Shown piece by piece: positions 51,937 through 60,432 of a stretch of DNA of 64,000 nucleotides. Position numbers and translations under genes: made by a program. Within the stretch, counting starts at the first letter, position 1. Each line of letters begins with the position of its first letter. The notes below the pieces were generated by a model. That model saw only the letters and a program-made list of their open reading frames with translations, was not told where the DNA came from and searched no databases. Location of the stretch: contig NZ_CP125854.1 of assembly GCF_030169785.1 (NCBI RefSeq), positions 2,170,001-2,234,000 on the forward strand. Reading direction: 5' to 3'. The stretch comes from Bdellovibrio sp. 22V (GTDB lineage Bacteria > Bdellovibrionota > Bdellovibrionia > Bdellovibrionales > Bdellovibrionaceae).

Positions 51937-52827
51937 ATGACAAAAACGACATTAAGTCGTGCGTTGGCGGGCGTTGCATTGGTTGCGACGTTAGGTTTTA
52001 CGCACAATACGGCATCAGAAAAGACACTTTGCGCAGGGTTCCTACCAGAGAATGATATGAAAATCCCAGTCGGGCTTTTCACTGTGGGCGGGATCACTGA
52101 ACAACAATTCAACGACGTTTTGGACCGTCTCGAAAGAATTTATAAGGCAGACGTAGAAAGAGCTGGCGATACATTGCGTATCAACCGCTTGTGGAATGAT
52201 CCTACAGTGAATGCTTCTGCTCAAAGATCAGGCAACACGCAAGTTTTGAACATGTACGGTGGTTTGGCTCGTCACCAGGCGACAAACATCGAAGGTTTTG
52301 CTTTGGTAGCTTGTCATGAGTTCGGTCACCACAATGGTGGTGCTCCAAAAATCAACAGCTGGTGGGGCGGAGCTTGGGCTACAAACGAAGGTGGTTCGGA
52401 CTATTTCGCAACATTGAAATGTCTTCGCCGTTTCTTTGCTGAAGACGACAACGCTGCAATCTTGAAAGATCTTGATTTGGACCCAGTTGCTGTGGCGGGT
52501 TGTGAAGCGCAGTTTTCTGATGAAAAAGATCGTTTGATCTGCTTGCGTACTTCTTTGGCGGGCCAATCTGTTGCAAATCTTTTCCAATCTTTGCGTAAAG
52601 AAACAACAGCACCTAACTTCGGTACTCCAGATAAGAGACAAGTTTCTCGCACCAACGATCAACATCCAGAGACTCAATGCCGTTTGGATACTTACTTCGC
52701 GGGCATGCTCTGCGTAGCTAAAGAATCTGAAGCTGTCAGCAACTCTGATTACAAAGCGGGTTCTTGCTACACACCGCGCGACGCTGTGGGCGCTCGTCCT
52801 CGTTGCTGGTTTGCTCCTCCAAAGTAA
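51937..52827 (+). CDS. Secreted gluzincin-like metalloprotease
   Basis: A 296-residue exported protein with signal MTKTTLSRALAGVALVATLGF. The zinc motif is ACHEFGHHNGG (HExxH at 127-131) and about 20 residues later NEGGSDYFA (Glu151) matches the E-x-x-x-D third-ligand motif of gluzincins, so I expect a zinc site with H127, H131 and E151. Several Cys in the C-terminal half (CLRRFF, GCEAQF, ICLR, QCRLD, LCVAKE, SCYTP, RCWFAPP) suggest multiple disulfides. GGAGGGGG before the ATG is strong. A terminator follows. Substrate unknown. Confidence 0.82.
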   Translation: MTKTTLSRALAGVALVATLGFTHNTASEKTLCAGFLPENDMKIPVGLFTVGGITEQQFNDVLDRLERIYKADVERAGDTLRINRLWNDPTVNASAQRSGNTQVLNMYGGLARHQATNIEGFALVACHEFGHHNGGAPKINSWWGGAWATNEGGSDYFATLKCLRRFFAEDDNAAILKDLDLDPVAVAGCEAQFSDEKDRLICLRTSLAGQSVANLFQSLRKETTAPNFGTPDKRQVSRTNDQHPETQCRLDTYFAGMLCVAKESEAVSNSDYKAGSCYTPRDAVGARPRCWFAPPK

Positions 52828-52854
52828 TTTTCGGGAGATAAATTAAAATCTGCT

Positions 52855-52890
52855 AAAAGCCGGAGAAAAACCTCCGGCTTTTTCTTTTTC
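52855..52890 (+). terminator. Rho-independent terminator
   Basis: Stem AAAAGCCGGAG/CTCCGGCTTTT with loop AAAAAC, followed by T-rich sequence, after the gluzincin-like gene. Confidence 0.9.
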
Positions 52891-52963
52891 GAAGCCGTAT
52901 GTTTTTCCTCATTCGAGACGAGGATGATTTATCCTCGTGGAAAAGCCCTGTTACTCTTGAGGG

Positions 52964-53695
52964 ATGTCTAAGAAGAAAATTCTTCCTCTTGTCATTCTCG
53001 TCGTGCTGCTGCTTGCGGCTTATCTTGTAAAGGTCTTTCTTTTTCGCAACGATTTTTCTTACGCGGGGACCGTTGAAGTCACGAAAGTGGATATTCCTGC
53101 GCGGGTGACTTCTGTCATTAATGAGTTTCCTGTGAAAGAGGGACAGGTCGTGGCCAAGGGGCAAGACCTGGTGAAGCTTGCCTGTGAAGACATCCGTCTG
53201 GCTTATGACCTTTTAAAGAAAAATTATTCGCGCTCGTCTCGCTTGATGAATGCAGGCGGTATTCCGCGAGAAGCTTACGATCGCGTGCAAAATCAAAAAG
53301 CCGAAGCCGAATTGCGTGTCAGCTGGTGTGATATCAAAGCACCGCTGAAGGGCACGATTCTGACGACGTATTTCGAACCGGGGGAGATGGTCAATCCAGG
53401 ATCTAAGCTCTTGACGATGGGCGATCTGGAAGAGGTCTACGCGTATTTTTATCTCCCGCACGACGAAATCGCGCCGCTGAAGTTGAGGCAAAAGGTGCAG
53501 GCGACTTTGCCGGAAATGGACGACAAGACTTTTGAGGGTGTGATTTCTTATATCAATCCTGAAGCGGAGTTTACGCCGAAGAACGTGCAAACACGCGATG
53601 AGCGCACGCGCTTGGTTTACGCGGTGAAAGTGTATTTTCAAAATCCCGAAGGTGTTCTGAAGCCCGGTATGACTCTCGAGTGGAAAGGGGAGTAA
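52964..53695 (+). CDS. HlyD-family periplasmic adaptor
   Basis: A 243-residue membrane-fusion protein: one N-terminal membrane anchor (ILPLVILVVLLLAAYLV), a lipoyl-like half (VTKVDIPARVTSVINEFPVKEGQVVAKGQDLVKL), a short helical hairpin (LLKKNYSRSSRLMNAGGIPREAYDRVQNQKAEAEL), and a beta domain ending EGVLKPGMTLEWKGE. It fits YbhG/YhiI-type adaptors that pair with ABC-2 exporters. The hairpin is short, suggesting a small periplasmic reach. It is the first gene of the exporter operon; the ATPase starts one base after its stop. Confidence 0.85.
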   Translation: MSKKKILPLVILVVLLLAAYLVKVFLFRNDFSYAGTVEVTKVDIPARVTSVINEFPVKEGQVVAKGQDLVKLACEDIRLAYDLLKKNYSRSSRLMNAGGIPREAYDRVQNQKAEAELRVSWCDIKAPLKGTILTTYFEPGEMVNPGSKLLTMGDLEEVYAYFYLPHDEIAPLKLRQKVQATLPEMDDKTFEGVISYINPEAEFTPKNVQTRDERTRLVYAVKVYFQNPEGVLKPGMTLEWKGE

Positions 53696-53696
53696 G

Positions 53697-54434
53697 GTGG
53701 GAATCTCCCTCCGAGCTGAAAACGTCTTTAAAAAACTCAGACAGACGCAAGCTCTGAAGGGACTCTCTATGAGTTTTGCCGCTCATAAAATCCATGGCAT
53801 TATCGGACCCGAAGGTGCGGGTAAAACCACGTTCTTGCGGCATCTCATGGGACTTCTTAAGCCGGATGAAGGCAAGATTGTTTTTACAGACGACGGTCAA
53901 ACCCTGAATTTTGTCGATATCCGCGAATCCGTGGCCTACATGCCGCAAACCCAAAGCCTCTATCCTGAATTGAGTATTCATGAGCATCTCGAGTTTTTTC
54001 GAACGCTCTATAAACTTCCCGATAGCGAGTATATGGAGCGCAGAAAAAAACTTTTGGAAATGGCGCGCTTAGAATCCTTTGTTGACCGTCTGGCATCGCA
54101 ACTTTCCGGAGGCATGTATAAAAAACTCGGACTGACCTGCGCTTTGCTCTCTTCACCGCGTGTTTTGCTTTTAGATGAGCCGACGAATGGTGTCGATCCC
54201 TTGAGTCGCCGCGATTTTTGGGAACTTCTTTACGAGCTTCGCGGTCATGAAGACATCACGATTCTGGTAACGACGTCGTACATGGATGAAGCGCTTAAGT
54301 GCGAAGAAGTGCATCTTCTGTTTGATGGAAAAATGCTTTTAGAGGGACCTCCGCAAGACATTCTTCAAGAAAGAAAAAGTAAAAACTTCGATCAGGTATT
54401 TCTGCAATATGACTCTTCTTTGGAGTCGGTATGA
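53697..54434 (+). CDS. ABC transporter ATPase, first of two
   Basis: A 245-residue ABC ATPase. Walker A is GPEGAGKTTF, signature LSGGMYKKLG, Walker B RVLLLDEPTNGVDP, and the switch His is replaced by TSYMDEA. The start is GTG. It belongs to the YbhF/CcmA-like group that moves substrates through ABC-2 permeases. It overlaps the next ATPase by four bases (ATGA), as in YbhF where both are fused. The DExx and signature are complete, so it should hydrolyse ATP. Confidence 0.9.
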   Translation: MGISLRAENVFKKLRQTQALKGLSMSFAAHKIHGIIGPEGAGKTTFLRHLMGLLKPDEGKIVFTDDGQTLNFVDIRESVAYMPQTQSLYPELSIHEHLEFFRTLYKLPDSEYMERRKKLLEMARLESFVDRLASQLSGGMYKKLGLTCALLSSPRVLLLDEPTNGVDPLSRRDFWELLYELRGHEDITILVTTSYMDEALKCEEVHLLFDGKMLLEGPPQDILQERKSKNFDQVFLQYDSSLESV

Positions 54435-55171
54435 AGGTCGTCGACGTGCAAGAGTTGTCTGTCAAGTTTGGCGACTATTATGCTGTGAACAACATCACGT
54501 TTTCAGTTGAACAGGGCTCTATCTTTGGTTTCTTAGGAGCTAACGGAGCCGGCAAGACCACGACGATTCGTGTGCTGTGCGGACTCCTTGTGCCCACGCA
54601 CGGAAAAACCTGGGTTTGCGGATTAGATGTCCAAAAAGATTCTTTCGAGGTGAAAAGACGGGTGGGCTATATGTCGCAGAAGTTCACTCTGTATGACGAT
54701 ATGAGTGTGCGCGAGAATCTGGGATTTGCGTCCTCCTTGCGTAAGTTGGACGAAAGAAAATTTAAAGAACAAAAAAACAAACTTCTTGAGTTCATCCGTT
54801 TTCGCGGCAATGAAAACTCTTTGGTGCGCGATCTGCCAGGAGGAGTGAAGCAGCAAGTAAGTTTGGTCGCCGCGGTTTTGCATGATCCCGAATTGATTTT
54901 TCTCGATGAACCTACGGCCGGCGTGAGTCCCGCTTATCGTCAGCGCTTTTGGGCGCTCATTAAAGAATTAGCCGGGGAGGGGAAAACAGTCTTCGTGACG
55001 ACTCATTACATGGACGAAGCCGAGATGTGCGAACAAATTGCTTTAATGCGCTCGGGGGAGTTGATCGCTTTGGATTCTCCGCGAGGTTTAAAACAGGCGA
55101 GCTTTCCTGATAAAGATCCGCATGACGTGTCCCTGGAAGATGTCTTTATCCATCAAGTGGAGGGCACATGA
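54431..55171 (+). CDS. ABC transporter ATPase, second of two
   Basis: A 246-residue ABC ATPase. Walker A GANGAGKTT, Q-loop SQKFTLYDDMS, signature LPGGVKQQVS (Pro replaces Ser of LSGG), Walker B ELIFLDEPTAGVSP and H-loop TTHYMDEAE. The LPGG change is seen in the second half of YbhF-type tandem ATPases. It overlaps the first ATPase and the next permease by four bases each, so translation is coupled. Confidence 0.9.
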   Translation: MKVVDVQELSVKFGDYYAVNNITFSVEQGSIFGFLGANGAGKTTTIRVLCGLLVPTHGKTWVCGLDVQKDSFEVKRRVGYMSQKFTLYDDMSVRENLGFASSLRKLDERKFKEQKNKLLEFIRFRGNENSLVRDLPGGVKQQVSLVAAVLHDPELIFLDEPTAGVSPAYRQRFWALIKELAGEGKTVFVTTHYMDEAEMCEQIALMRSGELIALDSPRGLKQASFPDKDPHDVSLEDVFIHQVEGT

Positions 55172-56277
55172 TAAGGGGACGCTCGATAATTGCCATCGCC
55201 AAGAAAGAAGTTTTTCATATCGTACGCGATCCTTTCACTTTGGCGCTGGCGTTGGGAATGCCGGTGATTATGGTGCTCTTTTTCGGTTTCGCTATCGAAT
55301 TCAATATGGAGCGGATCAAACTCGCTGTTTACATGGGGGATAAAACACAAAACTCATGGGAGCTTGAAAGAAGTTTTTCCAGTTCCGGTTATTTCATTTC
55401 AAAACCCGTCTGGAGTCCCGCGCATGCCATTCAATCTTTGGATGAAGGCGAGGCCCACGCGGCTCTTATCATTCCGCCGACATTCAGTCGGGACCTTCGC
55501 CCGTTTGCGGAAAACTCAGTGCAAATACTTATAGACGGTTCTGACAACTCTTCGGCCGGATCTATCGTGGGATATTTAGGAGGAATTCAGAGGAAGATCA
55601 ACGAAAACAACTTCGGTGTTTTTACTCCGCCGGTCGATATTAAAACCCGTTTTCTTTTTAATCCCGAATTGAACAGTCGCTGGTTTGTGGTGCCGGGGCT
55701 TGCTGCGGCGATCATCGCCATTTTATCGATTCTACTGACAGCCTTGACTGTCGCCCGGGAGTGGGAAAATGGCTCGATGGAGCTTTTGCTGGCGACACCG
55801 GTTCGTCCGATTGAAATTATTCTGGGTAAACTTCTACCTTATTCCATCATGGGCGTGGTCGCGGTTTTATTTGTTTTTTTGATGTCGCAACTGGTGTTTG
55901 AGGTGCCCTTTCGCGGGAATTTTTTCGTGTACATGGTTTCTTGTCTAATTTTCCTGAGCACTTATTTAGCGCAAGGGCTGTTGATTTCAGTTGTCACTCG
56001 CAAGCAACAGCTCAGCATGCAACTCGCGATGCTTTCGGGTTTGCTGCCGACAATTCTTCTTTCAGGATTTATTTTCCCTATCGAACACATGCCGAAGTTT
56101 TTTTATTACGCGACGATGATTCTTCCCGCACGGTGGTTTATTAAAATCAGTCGGGAGTTGTTCTTACAAGGATCTTTATTTTCGCAGATCCTCCCAACAT
56201 TTTTGATCCAATGCGGGCTTTTTATTTTGATGATCTTTTTGGCGACAAAGAAATTTAAAAAGGACGTCGAGCCATGA
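55168..56277 (+). CDS. ABC-2 type permease, first of two
   Basis: A 369-residue membrane protein with the ABC-2 permease (YbhS-like) layout: N-terminal membrane segment, a long periplasmic part (residues about 45-180, with FSSSGYFISKPVWSP and LIIPPTFSRDL), then five membrane segments. The signature region GSMELLLATPVRPIEIILGKLLPY is characteristic. It is translationally coupled to both neighbours. Confidence 0.9.
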   Translation: MIRGRSIIAIAKKEVFHIVRDPFTLALALGMPVIMVLFFGFAIEFNMERIKLAVYMGDKTQNSWELERSFSSSGYFISKPVWSPAHAIQSLDEGEAHAALIIPPTFSRDLRPFAENSVQILIDGSDNSSAGSIVGYLGGIQRKINENNFGVFTPPVDIKTRFLFNPELNSRWFVVPGLAAAIIAILSILLTALTVAREWENGSMELLLATPVRPIEIILGKLLPYSIMGVVAVLFVFLMSQLVFEVPFRGNFFVYMVSCLIFLSTYLAQGLLISVVTRKQQLSMQLAMLSGLLPTILLSGFIFPIEHMPKFFYYATMILPARWFIKISRELFLQGSLFSQILPTFLIQCGLFILMIFLATKKFKKDVEP

Positions 56278-57350
56278 AAACTCTTTTGGGCTTTATCCGC
56301 AAAGAATTTTTGCAGACTCTGCGCGATCCGCGCATGCGATTTCTTTTGTTTGTCGCACCTTGCGTGCAATTGACGATCTTTGGCACGGCTCTTTCAACCG
56401 AAGCTAAAAATATTCGTCTGAGTGTCTTTGGCGCGGTCAGCGATCAGCCTTTGCAGGAGCTTCATCGTAAAGCACTGGCATCCGGCTGGTTTATTCCGGC
56501 GAAGGTATCGGTGGCAGATCCATTTGAGCAAATTCAAAAAGGGGAGGCCGACGCCGTTTTGGTGGCACCAGAAGAGGGCTTTGATAAAAGCCTCGGACGA
56601 AAAGAGGGACACGTGCAATTACTTATTAACGCCACGAATGTCACCCGCGCACAAAGTATAGAAAGATATTTTCAAAACATCGTGCGAATCCTTTATCCGC
56701 AAAAAGCCCCGATCGAGTTTGACGTTCGGGTGCTTTACAATCCCGCTTTGCGCACGTCTTTGTTTTTGGTGCCGGGTGTGATGAGTCTTCTTGTGTGTTT
56801 GATCACAATTCTTCTCACAGGCATGTCGATTGCGAAAGAAAAAGAACTCGGCACCTTTGAAACTTTGATCGCAGCACCCGTCACGCCTGAAGAGGTGATT
56901 CTTGGTAAGACCATTCCTTTTGTTCTTCTGGGGATGAGCAATATTCCTTTGATCGTCGGTGTGGCGATGGTCTTATTTGGAATGCCCTTGCGAGGCAGTC
57001 TGTGGATGCTTCTTATTGCGTCCTTTGTCTTTGTTTGCTGCACAGTCGGTATTGGTCTTTTTATCTCAACGGTCGCGAAGAATCAGCAGCAGTCGATGAT
57101 GGGAGGTTTTCTTTATCTTTTTCCCTCGGTTCTGCTTTCCGGGTTGGTTTTTCCCGTTGAGAATATGCCGTGGGCGCTGCGGATTTTTTCTTACCTCAAT
57201 CCCTTGACGTACTTCATCGAACTCTTGCGCAACATAATGCTTAAAGGCGGCGACCTGCGCCTCATCGCGGTGAACGTCCTCATTCTTGCCGCGATGGCGA
57301 CGTTGGCGATAACAGCAAGCTGGCGCAGATTTAAGACGACTTTGACTTGA
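56274..57350 (+). CDS. ABC-2 type permease, second of two
   Basis: A 358-residue membrane protein homologous to the preceding permease (YbhR-like): N-terminal membrane segment, periplasmic part with EAKNIRLSVFG and ALASGWFIPAKV, then KEKELGTFETLIAAPVTPEEVILGKTIP and four more membrane segments. It closes the five-gene operon HlyD-ATPase-ATPase-permease-permease, like E. coli ybhGFSR. The likely role is export of a hydrophobic or cationic compound; the substrate is unknown. The two permeases are expected to form a heterodimer. Confidence 0.9.
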   Translation: MKTLLGFIRKEFLQTLRDPRMRFLLFVAPCVQLTIFGTALSTEAKNIRLSVFGAVSDQPLQELHRKALASGWFIPAKVSVADPFEQIQKGEADAVLVAPEEGFDKSLGRKEGHVQLLINATNVTRAQSIERYFQNIVRILYPQKAPIEFDVRVLYNPALRTSLFLVPGVMSLLVCLITILLTGMSIAKEKELGTFETLIAAPVTPEEVILGKTIPFVLLGMSNIPLIVGVAMVLFGMPLRGSLWMLLIASFVFVCCTVGIGLFISTVAKNQQQSMMGGFLYLFPSVLLSGLVFPVENMPWALRIFSYLNPLTYFIELLRNIMLKGGDLRLIAVNVLILAAMATLAITASWRRFKTTLT

Positions 57351-57396
57351 GGGGTGGATTTTTGAATTGCGATGGATCTTAGGGTGGAGAACAAAT

Positions 57397-57425
57397 AAAA
57401 AAACCGCCAGAAGGGGCGGTTTTTA
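57397..57425. terminator. Bidirectional terminator
   Basis: Stem AAAACCGCC/GGGCGGTTTT with loop AGAA. T5 on the plus strand ends the ABC operon; T7 on the minus strand ends the tRNA-Gly transcript. Confidence 0.88.
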
Positions 57426-57457
57426 ATGAGCTTTGCTATATTTGCAAAGTGAAAATT

Positions 57458-57533
57458 TGGAGCGGGAGACGGGGCTCAAACCCGCGACCTTCGCCTTGGC
57501 AAGGCGACGCTCTATCAACTGAGCTACTCCCGC
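57458..57533 (-). tRNA. tRNA-Gly (anticodon GCC)
   Basis: Minus-strand sequence folds into a standard cloverleaf: acceptor GCGGGAG/CTCCCGC, D arm GCTC/GAGC, anticodon stem CGCCT/AGGCG-like flanking loop with GCC, T arm GCGGG/CCCGT-like with TTTGA loop. The CCA end is encoded. 76 bases including CCA. Confidence 0.95.
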
Positions 57534-57598
57534 GCTCTCAAAGAGAAACCAAAATTACAGTTGCCAGTCCTTATTGTCAACGGGTAAAAATCAAAAAA

Positions 57599-57748
57599 AT
57601 GAAGACAATATTGTACGGACGCATCAAAAAATGGATGATTTTCGCTCTTATAGGCTGTGCTGCCTATTTCGTGGGCTATGTTTGGGGCGCTCGTAAGCAA
57701 AATCCCCCTCCGCAGACGCCTCCTCCGGCTCTTATGAATTCTAAATAA
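57599..57748 (+). CDS. Possible small membrane protein
   Basis: A 49-residue frame beginning MKTILYGRIKKWMIFALIG: one hydrophobic segment (WMIFALIGCAAYFVGYVWGA) with positive charges before it, then RKQNPPPQTPPPALMNSK, a Pro-rich tail. No clear ribosome site except an AA-rich run. The frame would be in line with tRNA-antisense sequence only upstream. Could be real, as small single-span proteins with Pro-rich tails are common, but evidence is weak. Confidence 0.4.
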   Translation: MKTILYGRIKKWMIFALIGCAAYFVGYVWGARKQNPPPQTPPPALMNSK

Positions 57749-57808
57749 TTAGCAACATGACTCTGCCTCCATCTCAAACCATAAAGGTTCTCAAAAAAAG
57801 GGGAGTCT

Positions 57809-58321
57809 ATGAGATGGCATTGGTTTTTTACGATTTTCTTTTTGTCTGTGGGGCTTCCGGCTTCGGGGCATGTTTTTAAAAACGTGCAGGGCAACTATCA
57901 AATCCTCAGTTGCGAAAACCTGAGCCCCAATCCTTCGTTTCAAGAACGCCTCTGTGACTTCAAAACGATGACCGTCTTACCGAACTCTTTTGGAACCGCT
58001 CTGTATTTCGCAAAGTGTGTGGAAGGCTATTACAACGTCCGCTCTTTCGGGCTTCCTGAGAACACCGAGGACTGGCAAAAATCCCGCTACGTCGAGCAAG
58101 GCAGCGGCTTCGCCTCTTTTATCCGCGAGGGCTACAAATACTACGAGACATTTATCCTCCGTCGCACACACGAAGATAAATTCATCCTCACTCTACAAAC
58201 CCGCTCCGAATATAAAAACCCTCATTACGACGCCTTCGAGATCACTCTGAAAAAAACCTCCAACAAACCCGACCCCATGCCAATCACCGGAGGCCCAGGG
58301 CCTGATACGTGTGAGGAGTAA
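57809..58321 (+). CDS. Secreted hypothetical protein
   Basis: A 170-residue protein with signal peptide MRWHWFFTIFFLSVGLPASG. The mature domain is beta-rich with aromatic residues and four Cys (LSCENL, ERLCDF, AKCVEG, DTCEE). The C-terminus has a PMPITGGPGPDTCEE tail. Usage and codons look like the chromosomal average. No family is recognised. Confidence 0.72.
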   Translation: MRWHWFFTIFFLSVGLPASGHVFKNVQGNYQILSCENLSPNPSFQERLCDFKTMTVLPNSFGTALYFAKCVEGYYNVRSFGLPENTEDWQKSRYVEQGSGFASFIREGYKYYETFILRRTHEDKFILTLQTRSEYKNPHYDAFEITLKKTSNKPDPMPITGGPGPDTCEE

Positions 58322-58328
58322 CAGTGTT

Positions 58329-59327
58329 TTACTTTTTATTGAGAGTAAATTGTACTAGCGAGTCTCCGCGACCATAGATTTTAAATTTTACTTCGTTGGT
58401 CTTTTTTAGGTTAACCACGGCATAGACATCCCCCTTCTGGAGGCAGCGTTTAAGCCTGTCTTCGTTTTTATCGTCCATATCGTCTGTGCCCTTATCTGGA
58501 GTTTTTGGAGGAGGTGCTTTACAGAAGTCTTGCGGCTTCAATACGACGCTGCCGTTTACAATGACCTCGCCACGCACGGCACGATTGTGATTGGAGACGT
58601 TCTTCATCGTAAGAATATAAGTGCCTTCAGTCGGTACTGTCGGTTTTGAAATCAGGCTCGTAGTTTTCGGAATCATACTGATGTAATTAAAAGTCCCGAT
58701 GAGCTTAATGTCGCCATTAACGAATTGATACATTTTTCGTGGAGCTTCAGGATTGTACTTGTCATAGTCAAAGATAATGAGGCCGCCCTTGATAGGCTTA
58801 TCCGAAACTGAGACTTCTCGGAACGCGGTTGCCGTGACTCCATCTCTATTTGCAAGCGGAGTAATATCAACTAGCTTTACACCGTCGAATTTAAAGAAAG
58901 CAGGTGGGCCATCCTCTCTTCCACTTGTAGTGTTAACAACCAGTTCTGGCTTGCCATCGAGGTTGAGATCACTCACATCAAGACGGCTGCATCCACGCGT
59001 TGTATTCGAATTCTTCAACTGGGTAGCTCCCGCCTTGATGAAGCTTCCTTTTTCATATTTTAAAGAAATGAGTTCACACTCTTCCTCGGGGGTCCGATAC
59101 ATAATGACTGCGATAGAGGAAGAAATTTTTCCGGCAAATTTATCAACAATAGTTTCGGTGTAGATATTCTCATGGCTTCTTGTTCGACCATTTGGATCAG
59201 TTTTGAATCGGCTGGACATATATTTAGAAATTACTGCATCCGGTACAACAACATTCTCCACAGCGGACGAGCCCACAGAAAAAAGACTGAGCACTATCAA
59301 TATAAATATGTTTTTCAAATAATTCAC
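58329..59327 (-). CDS. Secreted protein with FG-GAP/VCBS-like repeat
   Basis: A 332-residue exported protein: signal MNYLKNIFILIVLSLFSVGSSAV. VSDLNLDGKPELVVNTTSG is an FG-GAP/VCBS-type calcium motif (D-x-D/N-x-D-G). The C-terminal 80 residues are charged with KTPDKGTDDMDDKNEDRLKR and end with a beta segment. The GTG at 59327 has GAGG upstream; an earlier GTG at 59348 gives a longer tail. It could be a periplasmic or surface beta-propeller fragment. Function unknown. Confidence 0.7.
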   Translation of the reverse strand: MNYLKNIFILIVLSLFSVGSSAVENVVVPDAVISKYMSSRFKTDPNGRTRSHENIYTETIVDKFAGKISSSIAVIMYRTPEEECELISLKYEKGSFIKAGATQLKNSNTTRGCSRLDVSDLNLDGKPELVVNTTSGREDGPPAFFKFDGVKLVDITPLANRDGVTATAFREVSVSDKPIKGGLIIFDYDKYNPEAPRKMYQFVNGDIKLIGTFNYISMIPKTTSLISKPTVPTEGTYILTMKNVSNHNRAVRGEVIVNGSVVLKPQDFCKAPPPKTPDKGTDDMDDKNEDRLKRCLQKGDVYAVVNLKKTNEVKFKIYGRGDSLVQFTLNKK

Positions 59328-59450
59328 TGCCGACCTCGAATATGGCACATAGTTGTTATTTAAACTAATAAATGTTTGCAGTTTATCCTCTTTTGTTTAT
59401 TCTTTAAAGGTAGAATTTGTCTTTAAAGAATTGCGAGAGACCAGGAGAAA

Positions 59451-59619
59451 ATGCAGACAAAAAAAGGACTACTTAAGGCTATTTTTAGTGATTGCACTTC
59501 TGCCGCCAGGCTCTCTCGAAAGCTTAAGTGGGCGCAAATTAGCAGTTTGTTTTCTTCTATTTTCAGTGGCATTTGGGGTTTCATATTATGTGCGCAAGAA
59601 ACATAAAATTGCGGCTTGA
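59451..59619 (+). pseudogene. Small membrane protein split at an A7 tract
   Basis: AGGAG precedes ATG at 59451, whose own frame (MQTKKGLLKAIF...) stops at 59606 after 51 codons with no clear membrane pattern. If the A7 run at 59459-59465 lost one A, the product would read MQTKKDYLRLFLVIALLPPG..., continuing to 59619 with two hydrophobic segments and RKLAVCFLLFSVAFGVSYYV plus RKKHKIAA, a well-formed membrane protein. So the gene is either a sequencing/assembly error, phase variable, slippage-decoded, or decayed. Sits just upstream of the next membrane gene. Confidence 0.5.
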
Positions 59620-59651
59620 TTTCCTTTTTACCGGAAAAGAGGAAAAATAAG

Positions 59652-60077
59652 ATGTCGCTTCGTAAGATAATCTCTGTTTTAGAGTATTTAGAAGGAGCCA
59701 TCGTTTTGTGTGGTTCCATTTACATTATTTACTATTTTGTTGTTACTGCGGCTCCTCCTCTTTCTAAAGGATTAGGGGTGGGCCTAGTAGTTTGTCTTGT
59801 GATTTTGTATTACAGAAAACTTCTTAGGTCATCTTCTAGAGAAAAAAGGCATGTGAATATTCCAAAAGCGGGAACTCGAGACTATGTTGAAAGACCTATA
59901 GCTGCTGTAAAGCTGAAGTATATAGCTGTTATTTCGTTGATCAGTTTTCTTTTTTGCATGACTTCAACAATCGTTATGGTGGCTGTAAAAAACAATATGA
60001 AGTACATGCCTTTAAATCTTCTGGTATGTGTTCTGTTATATTCGATCTTTAAACGAAGCTTACAGAAACTAGTTTAA
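59652..60077 (+). CDS. Small multi-pass membrane protein
   Basis: A 141-residue protein with three to four hydrophobic segments: IVLCGSIYIIYYFVVTAAP, GLGVGLVVCLVILYY, YIAVISLISFLFCMTSTIVMVAV and PLNLLVCVLLYSIF. A charged segment RSSSREKRHVNIPKAGTRDYVERP lies between the two pairs. GAGGA is eight bases upstream of the ATG. Base composition here is AT-rich. No family recognised. Confidence 0.65.
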   Translation: MSLRKIISVLEYLEGAIVLCGSIYIIYYFVVTAAPPLSKGLGVGLVVCLVILYYRKLLRSSSREKRHVNIPKAGTRDYVERPIAAVKLKYIAVISLISFLFCMTSTIVMVAVKNNMKYMPLNLLVCVLLYSIFKRSLQKLV

Positions 60078-60169
60078 GGTATTTCCCCTGTGTACTCTTC
60101 AATTAAAATCACACATACCAAATGTAGCGTTTCCCTATCTTATGCAGTTTGATCGTTTTCTGACGAGTT

Positions 60170-60385
60170 TTGAATTGGGTCACGGGAAGCTGGATTCAAG
60201 ATGTTTTCTCCACCGCCAAGCTTGGTGCAAGTCTCTTTTATGATATTGGATTTACAAAAGCCGCTTCGAAATTCATTAGTGAACCGTTTGGATATTTCGG
60301 AGGTCTTAGCGTGAATTCTGGACAGGAGTTTCCGCAGGAAGACGCTGATTTTAGAATAAGAACGACGCCTCAGTATGGCCATTGA
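60170..60385 (+). pseudogene. Possible protein remnant
   Basis: A 71-codon frame with protein-like sequence (KLGASLFYDIGFTKAASKFI, SEPFGYFGGLSVNSGQEF) but no ribosome site and no good start. It may be the C-terminal remnant of a larger gene or a chance frame. The surrounding gene-free stretch from 60078 to 60432 otherwise holds only AT-rich sequence with no other feature seen. Confidence 0.3.
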
Positions 60386-60432
60386 TTGCTTTATTTGGCA
60401 AGGACGAGTCGCTATGCTAAAGAGAATAATTT

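Noticed and set aside
59353-59619. An 88-residue frame starting at TTG 59353
   Set aside because: No ribosome site at the TTG; its N-terminal part is not protein-like. The real signal is the membrane-type segment after the A7 tract, reported as a split gene from 59451.
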